The notes under the pieces: model-generated | The model's input: only the letters and a program-made list of their open reading frames with translations | Told to the model about the DNA's origin: nothing | The model's database searches: none | Translations under genes and position numbers: made by a program | Part shown: positions 1 to 12,454 of the stretch, one piece after another | How positions within the stretch are numbered: position 1 is the first letter of the stretch | Layout: each line of letters begins with the position of its first letter | Source: Sepioteuthis lessoniana | Taxonomy: Eukaryota > Mollusca > Cephalopoda > Myopsida > Loliginidae | Assembly (NCBI GenBank): GCA_963585895.1 | Contig: CAUZXS010005779.1 | Location: forward strand, 112,093 to 176,092 | Direction of reading: 5' to 3' | DNA: 64,000 nt

Positions 1-490
1 ATGGTAATATCTGGATAAACTCAGCCAGTTAGATACCTCAATTTCACATATAAGATTGGAGGATATATTCATAATCAGTTTTCTTTAAAAAAATAGGTAG
101 TTTTTGTTTGCTGTCAAATTGTTTAATAGTAATATATGGGGAAATACTATTTTACCATAGACCATAACTTCGCATATGACTGGGTGGATTTTTTTTTTTT
201 GTGAGGAGGGAGGTCTTATGCCATTAAATACAGTAACTATAATATCTGAGAGAAAATTAGCCTACCAAATACTTCAAATTAAAATATAAGACTTGGCAGA
301 ACATTTTAAAGTCATGGGGGAGGGAAGTTTATATGCTCTCAAATGAAGTAACAGTAGTATATGGATAAACATTAGCTTATTAAATACTTCAGTTTTGTAA
401 ATAATTACCAGGGTGATATTTTTTTGGAGCCAGTTTCAGGGGAAAAGGAGAGAGGATCTTATATGGCATCAAATATAGTAATATCAGTAA
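1..490. repeat. Diverged long-unit tandem repeat
   Basis: Three or four decayed units share the order gtaatatctggataaac, then a block like ttaaatacttca, then a T-run with ggagg and a tatgccatcaaata block. Unit starts are near 1, 232, 349 and 478, so unit length is unequal (about 120-230 bp). No coding potential is seen. Confidence 0.5.
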
Positions 491-654
491 ATATTCTTTT
501 CTCCAAATTTCTTCTCTTATTCTTTACTCTTTGTATCTCATGTATACTTTTTGGCATCTTATAGCTCATTCTCTAATTCTTTAATTGTCTATTCTAAACT
601 TTTGATAGTCTTTGAAATTGTAATCCATTTATTATTCCTTGACGTGTTTTGGAC

Positions 655-670
655 TCTTCCATGCTGCAAA
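655..670 (+). CDS. NAPG: Candidate NAPG micro-exon (LFHAAK) behind an AC acceptor
   Basis: Codons ttc cat gct gca aa read FHAA plus the first two bases of Lys. The first base of the exon at 26949 (g) completes AAG, giving FHAAK-NYEQVALL, which fits the family sequence at exactly this place. The donor GTAAGT at 671-676 is perfect. An in-frame TAA lies at 621-623 and there is no AG between 609 and 668, so a normal acceptor cannot be used. TTCCTTGAC at 635-643 is an exact U12 branch-site consensus, and AC at 653-654 lies 12 bases after the branch A, as expected of AT-AC minor introns. A preceding C would make the first codon CTC (Leu). The exon would be only 16 bases long, and its upstream partner is outside the window. 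Chance match remains possible. Confidence 0.4.
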
Positions 671-872
671 GTAAGTTCATGATTTCGATTTTATTGTCTT
701 TCAATCAATTGTTTCCCTATCTTTATATATGATTAGTATCAAATCTTAGTCATAAGGAACCTGAGATGAAACCCAGATGTATAATGTATTTAGATTCTAA
801 GTAAATTTATCACAAGAGATTATAATATATAATTATATACTGATTTAAAGTAGGAGATTATAATATAGGGCA

Positions 873-1060
873 GGGGTCGGTAACACCTGGTTTGCAGGCC
901 ACATCCTAAAAGTCATTTAAGAACAAGGTTGGGTGATAACCATCTGGATGATGTTTTGCTCCTGTCATCAGCAGATATTTCATCTGATGTGGAGAAGTTA
1001 TTGCACAATAAGCAGAAACAAGTGTCTCATTAAATCATTTACCATTTCTAAATATATTTC
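873..1060. mobile_element. hAT-like terminus, incomplete
   Basis: caggggtcggtaacacctgg at 873 resembles the CAGGGGTCGGCAACC terminus common to many hAT elements. I found no matching opposite end, so only one end of a decayed element is supported. Confidence 0.35.
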
Positions 1061-1511
1061 ATCTATAGCAAAGAATTTACAGTTTTTTTTTTTGGTGTGT
1101 GTGTGTGGGGGGGGTTGATTGTGATAGTAGTTGTTTTTTGTGTTATTACTGCAGTGAAATAAGGAGTTTGTTTTTTGTTGTTTTTGTTATTGTTATTGAA
1201 TGTGTTTGTTTTTCTTCATGAATTATTTACTGGCAATAAATCTACCATACAATGAATTTGTTATATGATGAATTTACCAGACACAATGTATTTACAGATT
1301 GTCCCAGGAAGTCACCTAGGAATTGTTAAATTAGATATCTTCAAAGCTAAAAAAAGAACATTTAAACAGCAGAATGTTTCATCCTTAAAGAGTGTTAATC
1401 TTCATTTTGCAAATTTTCTTTTAGCAAAAAAATAATCATACATAATTAACAGACATATTACTTGATTTTAAAATCTCAATGTAACTTTTGGGATATCCTG
1501 TATATTAGAAG

Positions 1512-1768
1512 GAGTCCCTGTTATATTTTGGCTAACATACTAAACTGCAGCCTTCAAATAAGTGGGTTTTAAATTCAGTAATGCTGTTATGTTCATTTTC
1601 GGACTAATACCCTTGAGAAAGATATGAACATCCTTATCCTTCCAGTTATGTGTCATTGCTGTTCTTCTACAAGGATAGCTTTAGCATTAGATAACCCACA
1701 AAGTTTGATATGCCATTAAACAAAGAAACCAAACCAAACCAAAACTATATATATATATATATATATAT
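1512..1768 (+). repeat. SINE family C copy with (TA)n
   Basis: About 230 bp matching the copies at 7553, 37499 and 47359. It keeps the block around 'actaatacccttg', the 'ccttatccttccag' segment and the 3' end 'gatatgccattaaacaaag' followed by a (CCAAA)n tail, then (TA)n. Confidence 0.65.
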
Positions 1769-1907
1769 GCATATAAAATATGAAAACAAGATTAATGAAA
1801 CAGAAACAGCACTTACCAATCCATCATCAACATGAATCATTTTATCATCATTAAAACTAGCTGTGATCTTAGTTTTGTCCTCTTAATCAACACAGATGTA
1901 ATTCAGC

Positions 1908-1942
<35 letters not shown>

Positions 1943-2993
1943 ATTAAAGTAAATCACTAATCAATAACAAACTTGACAATGACCTCAGTTTTTCTTTAAA
2001 AACATCATAGAATTTAAAGACTTATAGAATGTTCTGCTTTCGTTTGGACCTATATAATTGAGTGATATTCTCTATGAAAAACTTTGAATAATATAAACTC
2101 CATTTTTTGTACACTAAGGTGCTGCTAATTGGGATGGAAACAAAATGAAAGATAGTAGTTATAAACTTCCAACATTTTCTGTATGTAACATTGTTAGCCA
2201 TGTTCCTAGAGTTTTCCCCCTTTATAATGATTAATATTGAAATCAACTATTCTTTTTTTTTTTTATATAATTGACCCACACATAAAAGCTGGGCAAGATT
2301 CAAGATTATAGGTGAAAGATGGCAAACATTTTCTATTTTAGAAAACTATATGAGATTCAAAGAAAGAAACAGTGGGTTTTATTAAGTAATACTGCAATTT
2401 ATTATTATTATTAAGACCACAAAAATAACTGCTGTATTTAATTAAGTATAATGAACTTGAGTTATAAGGGAGATGTTTATATCAGTGATTTCCACAAGTA
2501 GTTCCTAAAAATGCTAAGGTCCAAATGTGTGTGTACATATATAGGAGTCAGTTCTTTTTTGGTATGTATAAGCTTATAATTCAGAAAAGAGATGTTATTG
2601 AGCATTAAAATCACTCATACACTTTCACATGTTTAATGTAAAAAAAAGTATAAAATTTACTTTTTAAGTTTTACTGATTAAATAATATAATTCAATAATT
2701 AAAAGTCATTGATTTGTGGAACTCACAGTTCTTTATACGTACAAAAAAAGAGGAACTCTTCAGTTTTTCTTAAGACTCATTGTTTAAATATCAAACAGAT
2801 TCCATAGGCCAAATTTGAATTTTATACTTTTTCAAAAATTATTGTTTTGTAATTTAGTACTGATTGTAAAAAAAGAAATGCTTAATTTTTTTGGAGAACT
2901 AAAAAAGAAAATGAAAATGTTTCAAGCTAAGTGGTGCATTTTTTAACTACTATCTTAAATATCAAAACTAAAAAAAATTGATACAAAGGATTT

Positions 2994-3290
2994 TACATTT
3001 TTATTTCTTAGCTTCTTTCAATTGTGAGGACACATTTTTATTTCTTAGCTTCTTTCAATTGTGAGGACACATTTTTATTTTTTAGCTTCTTTTTATTGTG
3101 AGGACACATTTTTATTTTTTAGCTTCTTTTTATTGTGAGGACACATTTTTATTTTTTAGCTTCTTTTTATTGTGAGGACACATTTTTATTTTTTTAGCTT
3201 CTTTTTATTATGAGGACACATTTTTATTTCTTAGCTTCTTTTTATTGTGAGGACACATTTTTATTTTGTAGCTTCTTTTTATTGCACCTA
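2994..3290. repeat. 37-bp minisatellite, about 8 copies
   Basis: Unit of about 37 bp containing acatttttatt, tagcttcttt and attgtgaggac, repeated eight times head to tail. The first two copies carry tttcaattg and later ones ttttattg, so the array grew from at least two variants. Confidence 0.9.
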
Positions 3291-4191
3291 CCTATAATCT
3301 TACATTTTTAGCAGGTAAAAAGAAAAAAATAACAAAAATTAAAAAGAAGTATTGTTTATCAATAACTCAAAAACTGGTTTTAAAAACAAATATTTTTTTC
3401 TAATTCCTAAAATAAACTCTGTTTGTTTTTAATCAGTGTAGTTCTGAAACTTTTTAAAGAAATAAACTATTCATAGAATAAATTAATATTTTTTATTTGA
3501 TTTCATACTCAAAATTTTCCACCTAAAAATTTGGTAATTTTTTTAATTTGTAGTTTCTTTTTATCATCAGAGTTTTATAGGGTAAAAAAGAAAATAAATT
3601 AAATGAATACATTTTTATTACTATTACACAACAGGCAAATAAGAACTGACTTTAAATTTTTGTCATATTTTTTTTAAAAAGTCATGAGAAAAATAAAATT
3701 ATAAAAATTTTTCAAACCACTTACAAGTTTAGAGTTACATTTTTTAAAATGATATTTTAAATGTAAACAAAAAAATCCTTAAATAAAAGAATATATTAAT
3801 ATATGACTTTTTAGACTGTTTTATTTGATTCTTGAGAGTGAATAAAAATTTGAATTAAAACTAAGTTACTTTTTTGATAATTAACTAAAAATAGTTCTAA
3901 TACTTAACATTTATGGTTAAACATAAAAATTTATTGAAGACCAAAAAATCAGGAAAATGTTTTAAACCTTTCATCAGTATTGGATTACATATTTTTATAT
4001 GTATTATTTTAAATGTAAGCTTAAAAAAATTCATAAAATAAAAGAATACTTTTCATTTAGATAGAGAAATTTTATTTTACTTCAAATTCGAACACATTTT
4101 TAATTCTTAGCATACTCCTTTTTTCCCCTTTCTATCTCACTGGTATTCAAAATATCCTTTTAGTGCAGTCATAGACCTGGTACTTCTGCTA

Positions 4192-4192
<1 letters not shown>

Positions 4193-4230
<38 letters not shown>
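4193..4230. repeat. (TA)19 microsatellite
   Basis: Uninterrupted TA dinucleotides within the presumed large NAPG intron. Confidence 0.95.
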
Positions 4231-4233
<3 letters not shown>

Positions 4234-5226
4234 TGTTAAAAGATCCATTCTCAACAAATAGACTTTTCCAAAGTCAAATCTTCTGAAAATTTTAAACTTT
4301 CAATGGAAGATTCTTAGAAAGTTTTATGTGTTCCAGGAAAACATGGTAGGAAGATCTGAGAACATTAGATGTACCGTGGGCATGACTTTAATAACTTATA
4401 TATGTGCATACTCATGTACATATGTGTGTGTGTGTGTGTGTGTGTATTTATATGTATTTTTTTATTCTTTTTTTTTTTTTTTTTTTTCAATGAATAGGTC
4501 CAAAAATAAAATTGAATTTGGTAATTTAGGTTTTTATTTGATATATTTGTGCTGTACATGTGTTTTGGATTTCATGGTTCTCTTTAGAAGACTAATAATG
4601 TCTAGGTTCATCTCTGCTTCTACCCTTTACAATGAAGATTGTTTTGTTAAAAGAGTTGGATTTTTTTTAACGTATTAATATTTATGAGTATCTGCTTTGG
4701 CTGTGTGTTTACATTTGTATACATGTACATACATCTGGTTGTTGTTTTTCTTTTCTCTCTTCCTCTCTAAGTTGAATGTGTGTGAGAACGTATTAATACA
4801 TATTAAATGTACATTCAGTCGTTTTTTTTTTCTTTTCTCTATCTTTCTTGCTGAGTTGAATGTGTCATAGATATATTTTAAGATAGTGAGTGTTTGTGAC
4901 TGTGAAATTCAGCTGTGTGTGTGTGTGAGTATGTGAAATTAAGCTCTATTTAATGTAGGTTTAAATTTATCTATGAAGTTTTTTTTCTTTTATCTTGAGT
5001 AATGAGTAGTCATCAGTCTGGTATATTGGCATTATTTTAAAGATTCCATGACAACATTCATTTGAAACATGATTTTTTATTCTCTGGTAATTTAATGTTG
5101 CTTTTATGTCAAGAGACTCTATTATGAAAAACTTTTGTTTATCCTATGTATACTTTATTACAGTTGCAATATTCAATTATGTCGATTATGCTTTTTGAAT
5201 TGCAGCTAGATTTTTATTTAGATATG

Positions 5227-5266
<40 letters not shown>

Positions 5267-5464
5267 CACACACACACACAGGTAAGCAAAGTTAGCGTGC
5301 TTCTTGACCTCAGTAAGAAATATATTTGTTATTCAGCCATTTCTGTCACAATGTTCTCTCAGATTCTGCTAATTTAGACTGAATGCACCTAATCAATATT
5401 CTCCTCAGAAAGGAAAGTTAATTTGACAATGCAAATGATGATATCTGAAAATTGTTAACATACC

Positions 5465-5835
5465 GATGTGTATATAAATATGTATATATATATATTTGTG
5501 TGTTTGTGTGTATAATGTATATATATATATGAGAGTGTGTGTGTGTGTATATCTATGTATTTATACTCGTGTGTGTGTGTGTGTGTGTATATATATCTAT
5601 GTATCTATACACGTGTGTGTGTATGTATCTATATATCTATACACGTGTGTGTGTATATCTATGTATCTATACACGTGTGTGTGTATATCTATGTATCTAT
5701 ACACGTGTGTGTGTATGTATCTATATATCTATACACGTGTGTATGTGTATATATCTATGTGTCTATACACGTGTGTGTATGTGTCTACGTATTCATGTGT
5801 TTGTGTGTCTGTGTATCTGTATATATACATACATG
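5465..5835. repeat. Compound (TG)/(TATC) minisatellite
   Basis: Units of roughly 34-50 bp built of gtgtgtgtat, atctatgtatc and tatacacgtg, about seven copies. Three overlapping open frames across it simply reflect the absence of stops in the repeat and are not genes. Confidence 0.9.
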
Positions 5836-7552
5836 CAAACATCAGTTGTCAATGTGTATTTTTTATTCAACCCACCACTTATGTTAAAGATTATATCACA
5901 AGATTCCTATATTCAGGTCATGTTTACATTTGTTCTTTGACTGTTTAAAGCAACATGTTTTAGAAATAAGCTTTCAATGAAATTTGAATTCTTTATATTT
6001 GGAGTCTTGTCAGCCTATTGCTAACTAATTGTATCAGGAAAGCCAACCAGGAAGTAATTATTCAAATATGATCATATAATCCTGTCCATAAGAATTCATT
6101 ACTGCCTGGCTCTCTGTTGTTCCTCTTTTAACTTTTAGCTCTCTCTACATTATTCAGTGACTAATAAATTCCACTACAAATACAGTTACAGTCAAAATCA
6201 ACAGAAAAACAAAGAAATTATAAAGAAACTGTAAAGTTGTAAAATAATTTTTTTTTCTTTTCTTTTTTAACATAAAGATAAGAATAAGACTACAATAGAT
6301 AAAAAGAACCCAATATTTGCTATTAATTTTTTTTATTCAATTATAATTTGGTAAGTCTGTTTGTTCTGAAATAGATTTCAATATAATAGTTAAATGATAG
6401 TTTCAAACAAACAGGAAGTATAATCATTATTTCAAAATTTATGTAATTCATTGATATATTTATATGCAATATACAACATAATATCATTTATTTGTCAGCT
6501 GAAATTGACTATAACTGAATTTCTCTTAGTGAAATTTACAAGGAAGGATTTGATATGGAGGGATTTATCATGGTATAATTTACAAAGAGCCACATTATTC
6601 ACTGGTATTACTTCTCCTTGAAGTACATTCTTTTTTCAAGAGCACCAAGACTTTAAACACTTAGTAAAGGTTTCAAGTCTAGGTTATTTTTGTTATTGCC
6701 ATAGCAGAGTGTGGAATTCTACCATAGCAATATTTGGTAATCAAAATTGCCTACAGTAACTGAACAAAGGTTTTGCTTGTCAAACGCCAACAGAGTGCTG
6801 AAGTTGAAATACATAAAAGGCAGTAAAAGTCATTGTAATCCTTTTGTTGGCAGTAACATTTTATTTGTCTGCAGGACAATTTTTTTTTTTTTTTTTTTGT
6901 TTTCCAGTTGTAAGTCAAAGTAAAGAATTTTCCTATTGGCTGCTCATTGCTAATGCATAGAAAATAATTTACTCACCCTACAAGAATTAAAAAAAAAATT
7001 ATCTACATGCAAAAGGGTTAATGATACAAGATTGTCTCCCCAGCTCACTAGAGAAATAAGATTTATTCAACAAATACTTTCAAGTGGGATCAGATACAAT
7101 GGGTTAAAATAAAATTGTTTAGAATTGATGTCTGTTCAGGAATGTTAAGAAACATATACAACAAAGTATAATATCATGTAGTTTTATGTACAATGTGAAA
7201 CCCATTGTAGTTTTCAGGTGAAACTGGGCAGGTAGTCAGTTTTTTATCTTTTTTTTTTTTTTTGGTACTTGTTTAGAATTTATGTTGATTCAGAAATGCA
7301 AAGAAAAATAAGCAACAAAGTATGACATCATACAATTTTGTGTACAATATGAAATCCATTCTAGTTTTCAGATTAAGTTAAACCCTGACTAAATCCTAAA
7401 GAAAGGTTTTTAAAAACTTGTTGAAATGCATTCTCTTCTATGACATTACTTATACTTAACAAAAATAAACGCTTTTTATTTTGTTTTATAATGTTGCTTG
7501 TTATTTTTACTTAATTTATGTTTTTGATGGCATAAAGAAGCATTCAAGGAAG

Positions 7553-7792
7553 TTCTTATGGCATGATGGCTGAAATGATCAACTGCAACCTCAAAATAAA
7601 CAAGTTGAAACTCTAGTCATGCTGTTACATTCACTTTCAGACTAATGCCCTTGGGAAAGGTATGAACTCCCTTAACTTCCCAACTATGGGTTAAATAATA
7701 TCACTACTGTTCTTCTACAAAGATTGCTTTGACATTAAATAACCCACAAAGATTGATATGCCATTAAATAAACCAAACCAAATAAAGAAGTG
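7553..7792 (+). repeat. SINE family C copy
   Basis: Diverged tRNA-like head (tggcatgatggctgaaatga ...) followed by actaatgcccttgggaaagg and the 3' end 'gatatgccattaaataaacc'. Same order as the intact copy at 47359-47600. Confidence 0.65.
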
Positions 7793-8029
7793 TCTGTAGC
7801 TTTAGCCTGTGGTGCCTTCTGATTAACCAAAAAAGCTTAATTCTTGGTCTGATCACAATTATATCGATAGCAGTCAACCAACCTACAAACCATTCATCTT
7901 TGACAACAATGAAAAGTGTAATAGCCCCCCCCCCCATCTCATTATGATTCGTGAATGAGTTAATATATTAGTGCATGATGAAATTATTGTATTGTAGTGG
8001 AAGTTGTTGACAGGTTCTTCTGTTTGGGT

Positions 8030-8640
8030 TACAATATTGGACAAAAAAAAAACAGTGAAAAAAAAATGTCTATTTTTTTATTATTACCATAAATTTTAAT
8101 GAAACTTAGACACTTATAGGAAGTGATTATTTTCCTTTATTATTGTTATTAAAGTTCTCTAAGTTGTAGCAAAAAGTCAAAATTTTCTAAAGAAAATTTT
8201 CAGAAATAACAAAACAGAAAATTTTTAATAATTTTCTTTTCCTTGATTTGATATCCTAATACGTGATTAGTCCATTGTTAATAACTGGAAAACAGTTGTC
8301 TGAGTTTGAAAAAGATAAAATCGAGGCATACAATCATTGTGGACTCTCACTTTGTGATATTACAACGAAATTGAATTGCCATTATTCATCAATTGATGTT
8401 TGCTTAAAAAATTATAGGAAAACTGGAAATTATCATCAAAAAATGTTTTGACCACAAAAGAAAAACCATTACGTCTGAAGATACAAAAATTGTAAGGAAA
8501 CTGTGACATCAATTATCAAGAAAAATTATCACTTCCTATATGTGTCTAAGCTATTGAAGTTTTACTAAAATTTGTGATAATAATAAAAAATGGTTCATTT
8601 TTTTTTGTTTTTTTCTGTTTGTTTTTTGTCCGATACTGTA
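8030..8640 (+). mobile_element. Internally deleted Tc1/mariner element with long TIRs
   Basis: TA dinucleotides at 8030-8031 and 8639-8640 flank inverted termini (caatattggacaaaaaaa on the left; the complement of gtccgatactg on the right). The inverted similarity extends about 90-100 bp inward, to the paired blocks aggaagtgat near 8125 and atcacttcct near 8533. The interior holds only the start of a transposase. The structure is that of a MITE derived from a Tc1-like parent. Confidence 0.8.
8263..8515 (+). pseudogene. Tc1-like transposase N-terminus, broken
   Basis: The frame reads GKQLSEFEKDKIEAYNHCGL then SLCDITTKLNCHYSSID, the helix-turn-helix DNA-binding part of Tc1-type transposases. 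It runs into a stop at 8449-8451; a +1 shift resumes TITSEDTKIVRK, the next family motif, and then stops again. The catalytic DDE domain is absent because the right TIR follows directly. Confidence 0.8.
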
Positions 8641-8925
8641 AATCTAAAAAAGATAAATTTCCTGATTGTATACACTGTTGTAGGATGTCATACGTTGTTG
8701 TGTATGTTTCTTTGAATTTCTGGACAGATATTGATTCTAAATATGTACCTGATAATGTGATGACATGCTAACATTGACTCTATTACAATTTGTAATTTTG
8801 TTTGCCTTTGTTTTCCTTAACATAGCATAGAAAATACTATGCTGGAAAGTAAGTCTTTAACATTTTTTAAAAATATCTATTGTTTGTCATTGCATATGTC
8901 ATTGTGAAATGTGGCTTCCATTTTA

Positions 8926-9457
8926 TGAGGGTGAGTCAAAAGTTTTGCAATATTTTGGTAACATGAAACACAATTCAGCCATTTATGATGCTTTTGCTGA
9001 TTTTGCAAAGGTGATAAACCACACTGCACTATGAGATGCCTAACTTGCCTGATACTCTCTGAGTGCTACTCATATGGCTTGGATGCCATGGTTTTAGGCC
9101 TACCTGATCTTGCCTGATTGTTAAAATTCTTGCAACCTGATCAAAGTTTCTTGAATCATCTGATTACTGTACAGCAATCAACTGTGTCTTCATCTTTTGT
9201 AGTATGAATGTTTTTGGTTGCTTCTACTGCATTATGACCCAGTGTAAATTCATAAAGCATAAGTTCCCAAATTATCTGTGCAGCCTTCAAATCACTCACA
9301 GTGAAGCAATACACAGTGTTTCAGCACACTAATTACCACAGTACTACCAATCACAGTAGGTATTTTTCCAGGGCTTGAACTGCATTTATCATGTAATATA
9401 CATGCCACAAACTAGCACATTACCAAAATACTGCAAAACTTTTTATTAATCCTTGTA
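8926..9457. mobile_element. MITE with tgagtcaaaagtttt termini, copy 1
   Basis: Left end gagggtgagtcaaaagtttt is matched in inverted form by the right end (ccaaaatactgcaaaacttt) near 9423. The interior (tgataaaccacactg, gatactctctga) recurs in the copy at 30790-31640. No coding capacity. Confidence 0.7.
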
Positions 9458-9854
9458 TTTGTTGACTGTAGAATTAGTGAATTTAATATTTGTATATTCA
9501 TATATATTTATTTATTTTGTATATCTATGAATAAAGTTTTAAATGACAGAAGGAAAAGACAGTTTTTAAAAATAAGACAGACTTATTTCCCTTGAGGTCT
9601 CACCTAATCAGAATATAAATGATTTTATTGCTAAAAGATACGTTGACAGTAAAGAGACAGGAACATAATTAAGTGTTTCGATGCTTTATTTTAAAATCCA
9701 ACTGAACCACTATGGAAAGGCTGATTTTGATTATTTTTATTTTTTGTCTGTTAGAGAATACAGGATAGAAGACATGAGATACAATATTATTGACTTAAAT
9801 CTATCTTTCCATAATGATAAAGTTAAATTTTAAAATTAAGCATTCAGACACTTT

Positions 9855-10640
9855 CATCATCATAGTGTCCTAACAGTATGGATTCTTTTCACCCTCTCTT
9901 TCCATCCATCCCTATCATTTATCGCTTTTGGTAAATCCTATAGACAGCATCCAGTGTCCACACAGTGCTGATAAATGTAAGTTTTTGATAGCCAGTCAAT
10001 ACTGGTGTGTTCATGTGTAGGAGTCCATCAGAGAATGTTGCTTATGAATTTGTCTTTACTTTCCCAGCAGTGCCCTGCATGTCTTACTTGTTTGGTTTGT
10101 GAGATGGAAGTTAAGTGGCCATACAGCTGCTGTTTGTAGGATGCTGCTTCCATGATTTATTCAAAACAGCCTGCAGCATAATTCCTATCTAGCTTTTTCT
10201 CTAAATGTTTCAACCATACAGTAGTAATAACATGGCTACAGCTTGAAAGAATTCTGTTATATTTTATTAGAGATTTCAGTAGATGAGATATTGCTACTGA
10301 GTCCACATGATGCAACCATTCAATAGTACTGACATGGCTACAGCTTGAAAGAATTCATGTTATGTTTTATCCGAGAGATCAGATTTCCTTATGATCAATA
10401 ACTTGTTGATAGGTGTTTTACCCATGCATATGTTGACATCACTGTCAGTAGATGAGATATTGCTACCAAGATGTATGAACTAGTATACTAATTTCAGAGG
10501 CTTGCCATATAAAGAAGACATGATTAAAACAAATGAATCTGTTTTATCTGAGTTCATATAGAGACCAATGCCTCTTTGGTAAACAGCAGAGATTAGGCTT
10601 GTGTAGATGTATTTGCAAGAAGACTTTATAAAAATTAACT
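9855..10640 (-). mobile_element. Degraded RTE-type LINE 3' part
   Basis: Reverse-complement reading resembles the C-terminal part of the intact element at 20593-22554 (MLC/RAVLNKSW, LYGHL and RHAGHCW-like segments, then a (CATCAT) block at 9855) with many stops. It belongs to an older subfamily shared with 26155-26500, 32590-33275 and 58885-59330. Confidence 0.65.
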
Positions 10641-11084
10641 TTCTCTCCCATTAATGTAGATTCTTTTTTTTATCATAAAATCATTTGCATTGATAATAGT
10701 TTCTCTAGGGAAACATGTAAATCTGATTTTTCAAACTGTCTTTTTCTTTTTCATTAATTATAACTGTTAGATAGAAAATCAAGCTTCTTTTAGAATAATA
10801 CCTCATTTTGCACTCTGGAAATATTCCTAAAGATATACCACCAAAGAAAACAGTACTGTTTAAGATAAATAATTATTGGTAGCATCCATTAGTCTCTTGA
10901 GGCCATAGATCTGGATGCAGGCTTAGGTAAGACTGGGAGATCTGCTCTTGCCCATGACAAAAGTTTCCTCTCTTTCTCTCTCTGTAACTGATGTTCACTG
11001 GAAGGGCCAATACTGTCTGGCATCAGTGTCATGGTCAGAACAATACTGAAGACAATATCAAAACCTTTGAGAATGCAATTCCTG

Positions 11085-11190
11085 GTTTTCAGACTTATCC
11101 TTCACCTAGATTGGTTACACACCAAGACTAGAGAGCCCAATCTGTACTACTTTATTCATAGCTAGGGAAACTATTGCATAAATGGCAATA
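11085..11190 (-). repeat. SINE family A fragment
   Basis: Reverse orientation of the segment containing ctatgggtaaatagtag and agactgggttctttag seen in fuller SINE A copies (for example 40752-41032). Confidence 0.4.
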
Positions 11191-12019
11191 CAAGCTTTAT
11201 AGGCTATTTTCAATAGAGGTATGAACACATCTGAGTAATCAAGAGATTTACAGTTATCATTTACTAAGTTTAGCTAGTTTGACACAAGGTTAGAAGTTTG
11301 GCATAACCAGTAAGTATAAAACTCACTAACAATGGTCTGCTGCTTAGCTGAATCCCCTGCAGAAGTATAAGACACTCCTATTGGGTATAAGACCAAATTG
11401 CGTCCTGTGAGGTTCCAGTTTTAGAGTTCTTGGAAATATGGAGTCATGCTTTCATTGTTATTGGATTTTGTTTAAAGGCCCTATACAGGCATTAGTATAC
11501 CTTTGATAGACTAATACCTTAGCAAGACAGACAACAACATCAACAGATAGGTATGTAGGAAATGAACACAAAATATTTTATCTACAATACACATATGTTG
11601 ACAAATAACATTGGTGAACTAAAAAAGATGTTTGTTGCCTTAACAGCAACAAACATTTTTTTTTAGCTAATTAAAGGTTGCTGAATCTGAAAGTGACCTT
11701 ACTTTTTCTTGGTAAACTACCATTTTTACTTTACAGAAATGCCTCATTTTTGGAAAAAAAATATTTTTTTTTCATTTGTTTTCTATATATATGATATTGA
11801 CTGATGGCAATATTTCTCAAAGTAAAATTGTGGATACTTCTCAATTCATATATAAATCAACAAATATTGGTCTGCTTATTGAGAAATACTATTTTTGCAA
11901 TAACAATCAGACCCTAAGTCTTTAAAAATAACACTATTGAATATACCAAGACCAACAAGTATTTTCATCAAATCATTTAATAAACTAACAGTAGAAATAA
12001 AACCTTTGTGAACATAAGA

Positions 12020-12440
12020 ACTATGGTAAAAATTCTCTCTTTCTTGATTGTCTATCATGTTCAATATTATTTAAGTCTCTTTTGGTATTCAACTGTAGTC
12101 AGCCATCGTTTGTTTGTCCCACCATCCCTGGTTGCACTCTTCCATTGTTTTGATATCCTGATAGAATCATTCTCCTTGATCATCACTTACATCGCCATAA
12201 TTATCCGTAAATTTATTGAGATCGCTATGTAAAAAATGAACCTTAATACTCATACTAGTGCCTATGTGCTGTAAACTTTTTAACAGCTTTTCCACTAACT
12301 CCTTGTAGTTTTCTGCTTAGTGATTGCCTAAGAAGTTTTTCACAATGTCAACAATGTCCAAGCATATAATTCCAAATCATTCATTGATTTATAAAAATTC
12401 ATCATTTTTAATTAGTTTCCTGATATTATGGTGAAACCAT
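12020..12440 (-). pseudogene. Decayed copy of a dispersed invertebrate protein family
   Basis: The minus strand reads AENYKELVEKLLKSLQHIG, then MSIKVHFLHSDLNKF, then NYGDVSDDQGE*FYQDIKTM and further RDLNNIEHDRQSRKR, with internal stops and small shifts. From memory this matches a conserved but uncharacterised protein found in many copies in arthropod and other invertebrate genomes (HFLHSHL ... VSDEHGERFHQDI). Its function is unknown to me; the high copy number in genomes suggests association with a mobile element. This copy is not functional. Confidence 0.6.
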
Positions 12441-12454
12441 TTTCATGATGAAAA

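Noticed and set aside
611..676. Ordinary AG acceptor for the candidate exon at 670
   Set aside because: The nearest upstream AG (607-608) would include an in-frame TAA at 621-623 in the gamma-SNAP frame.
5496..5948. Three overlapping open frames of 116-150 codons
   Set aside because: All lie across a TG/TATC minisatellite; open frames and Cys/Val/Tyr-rich periodic peptides are produced by the repeat.
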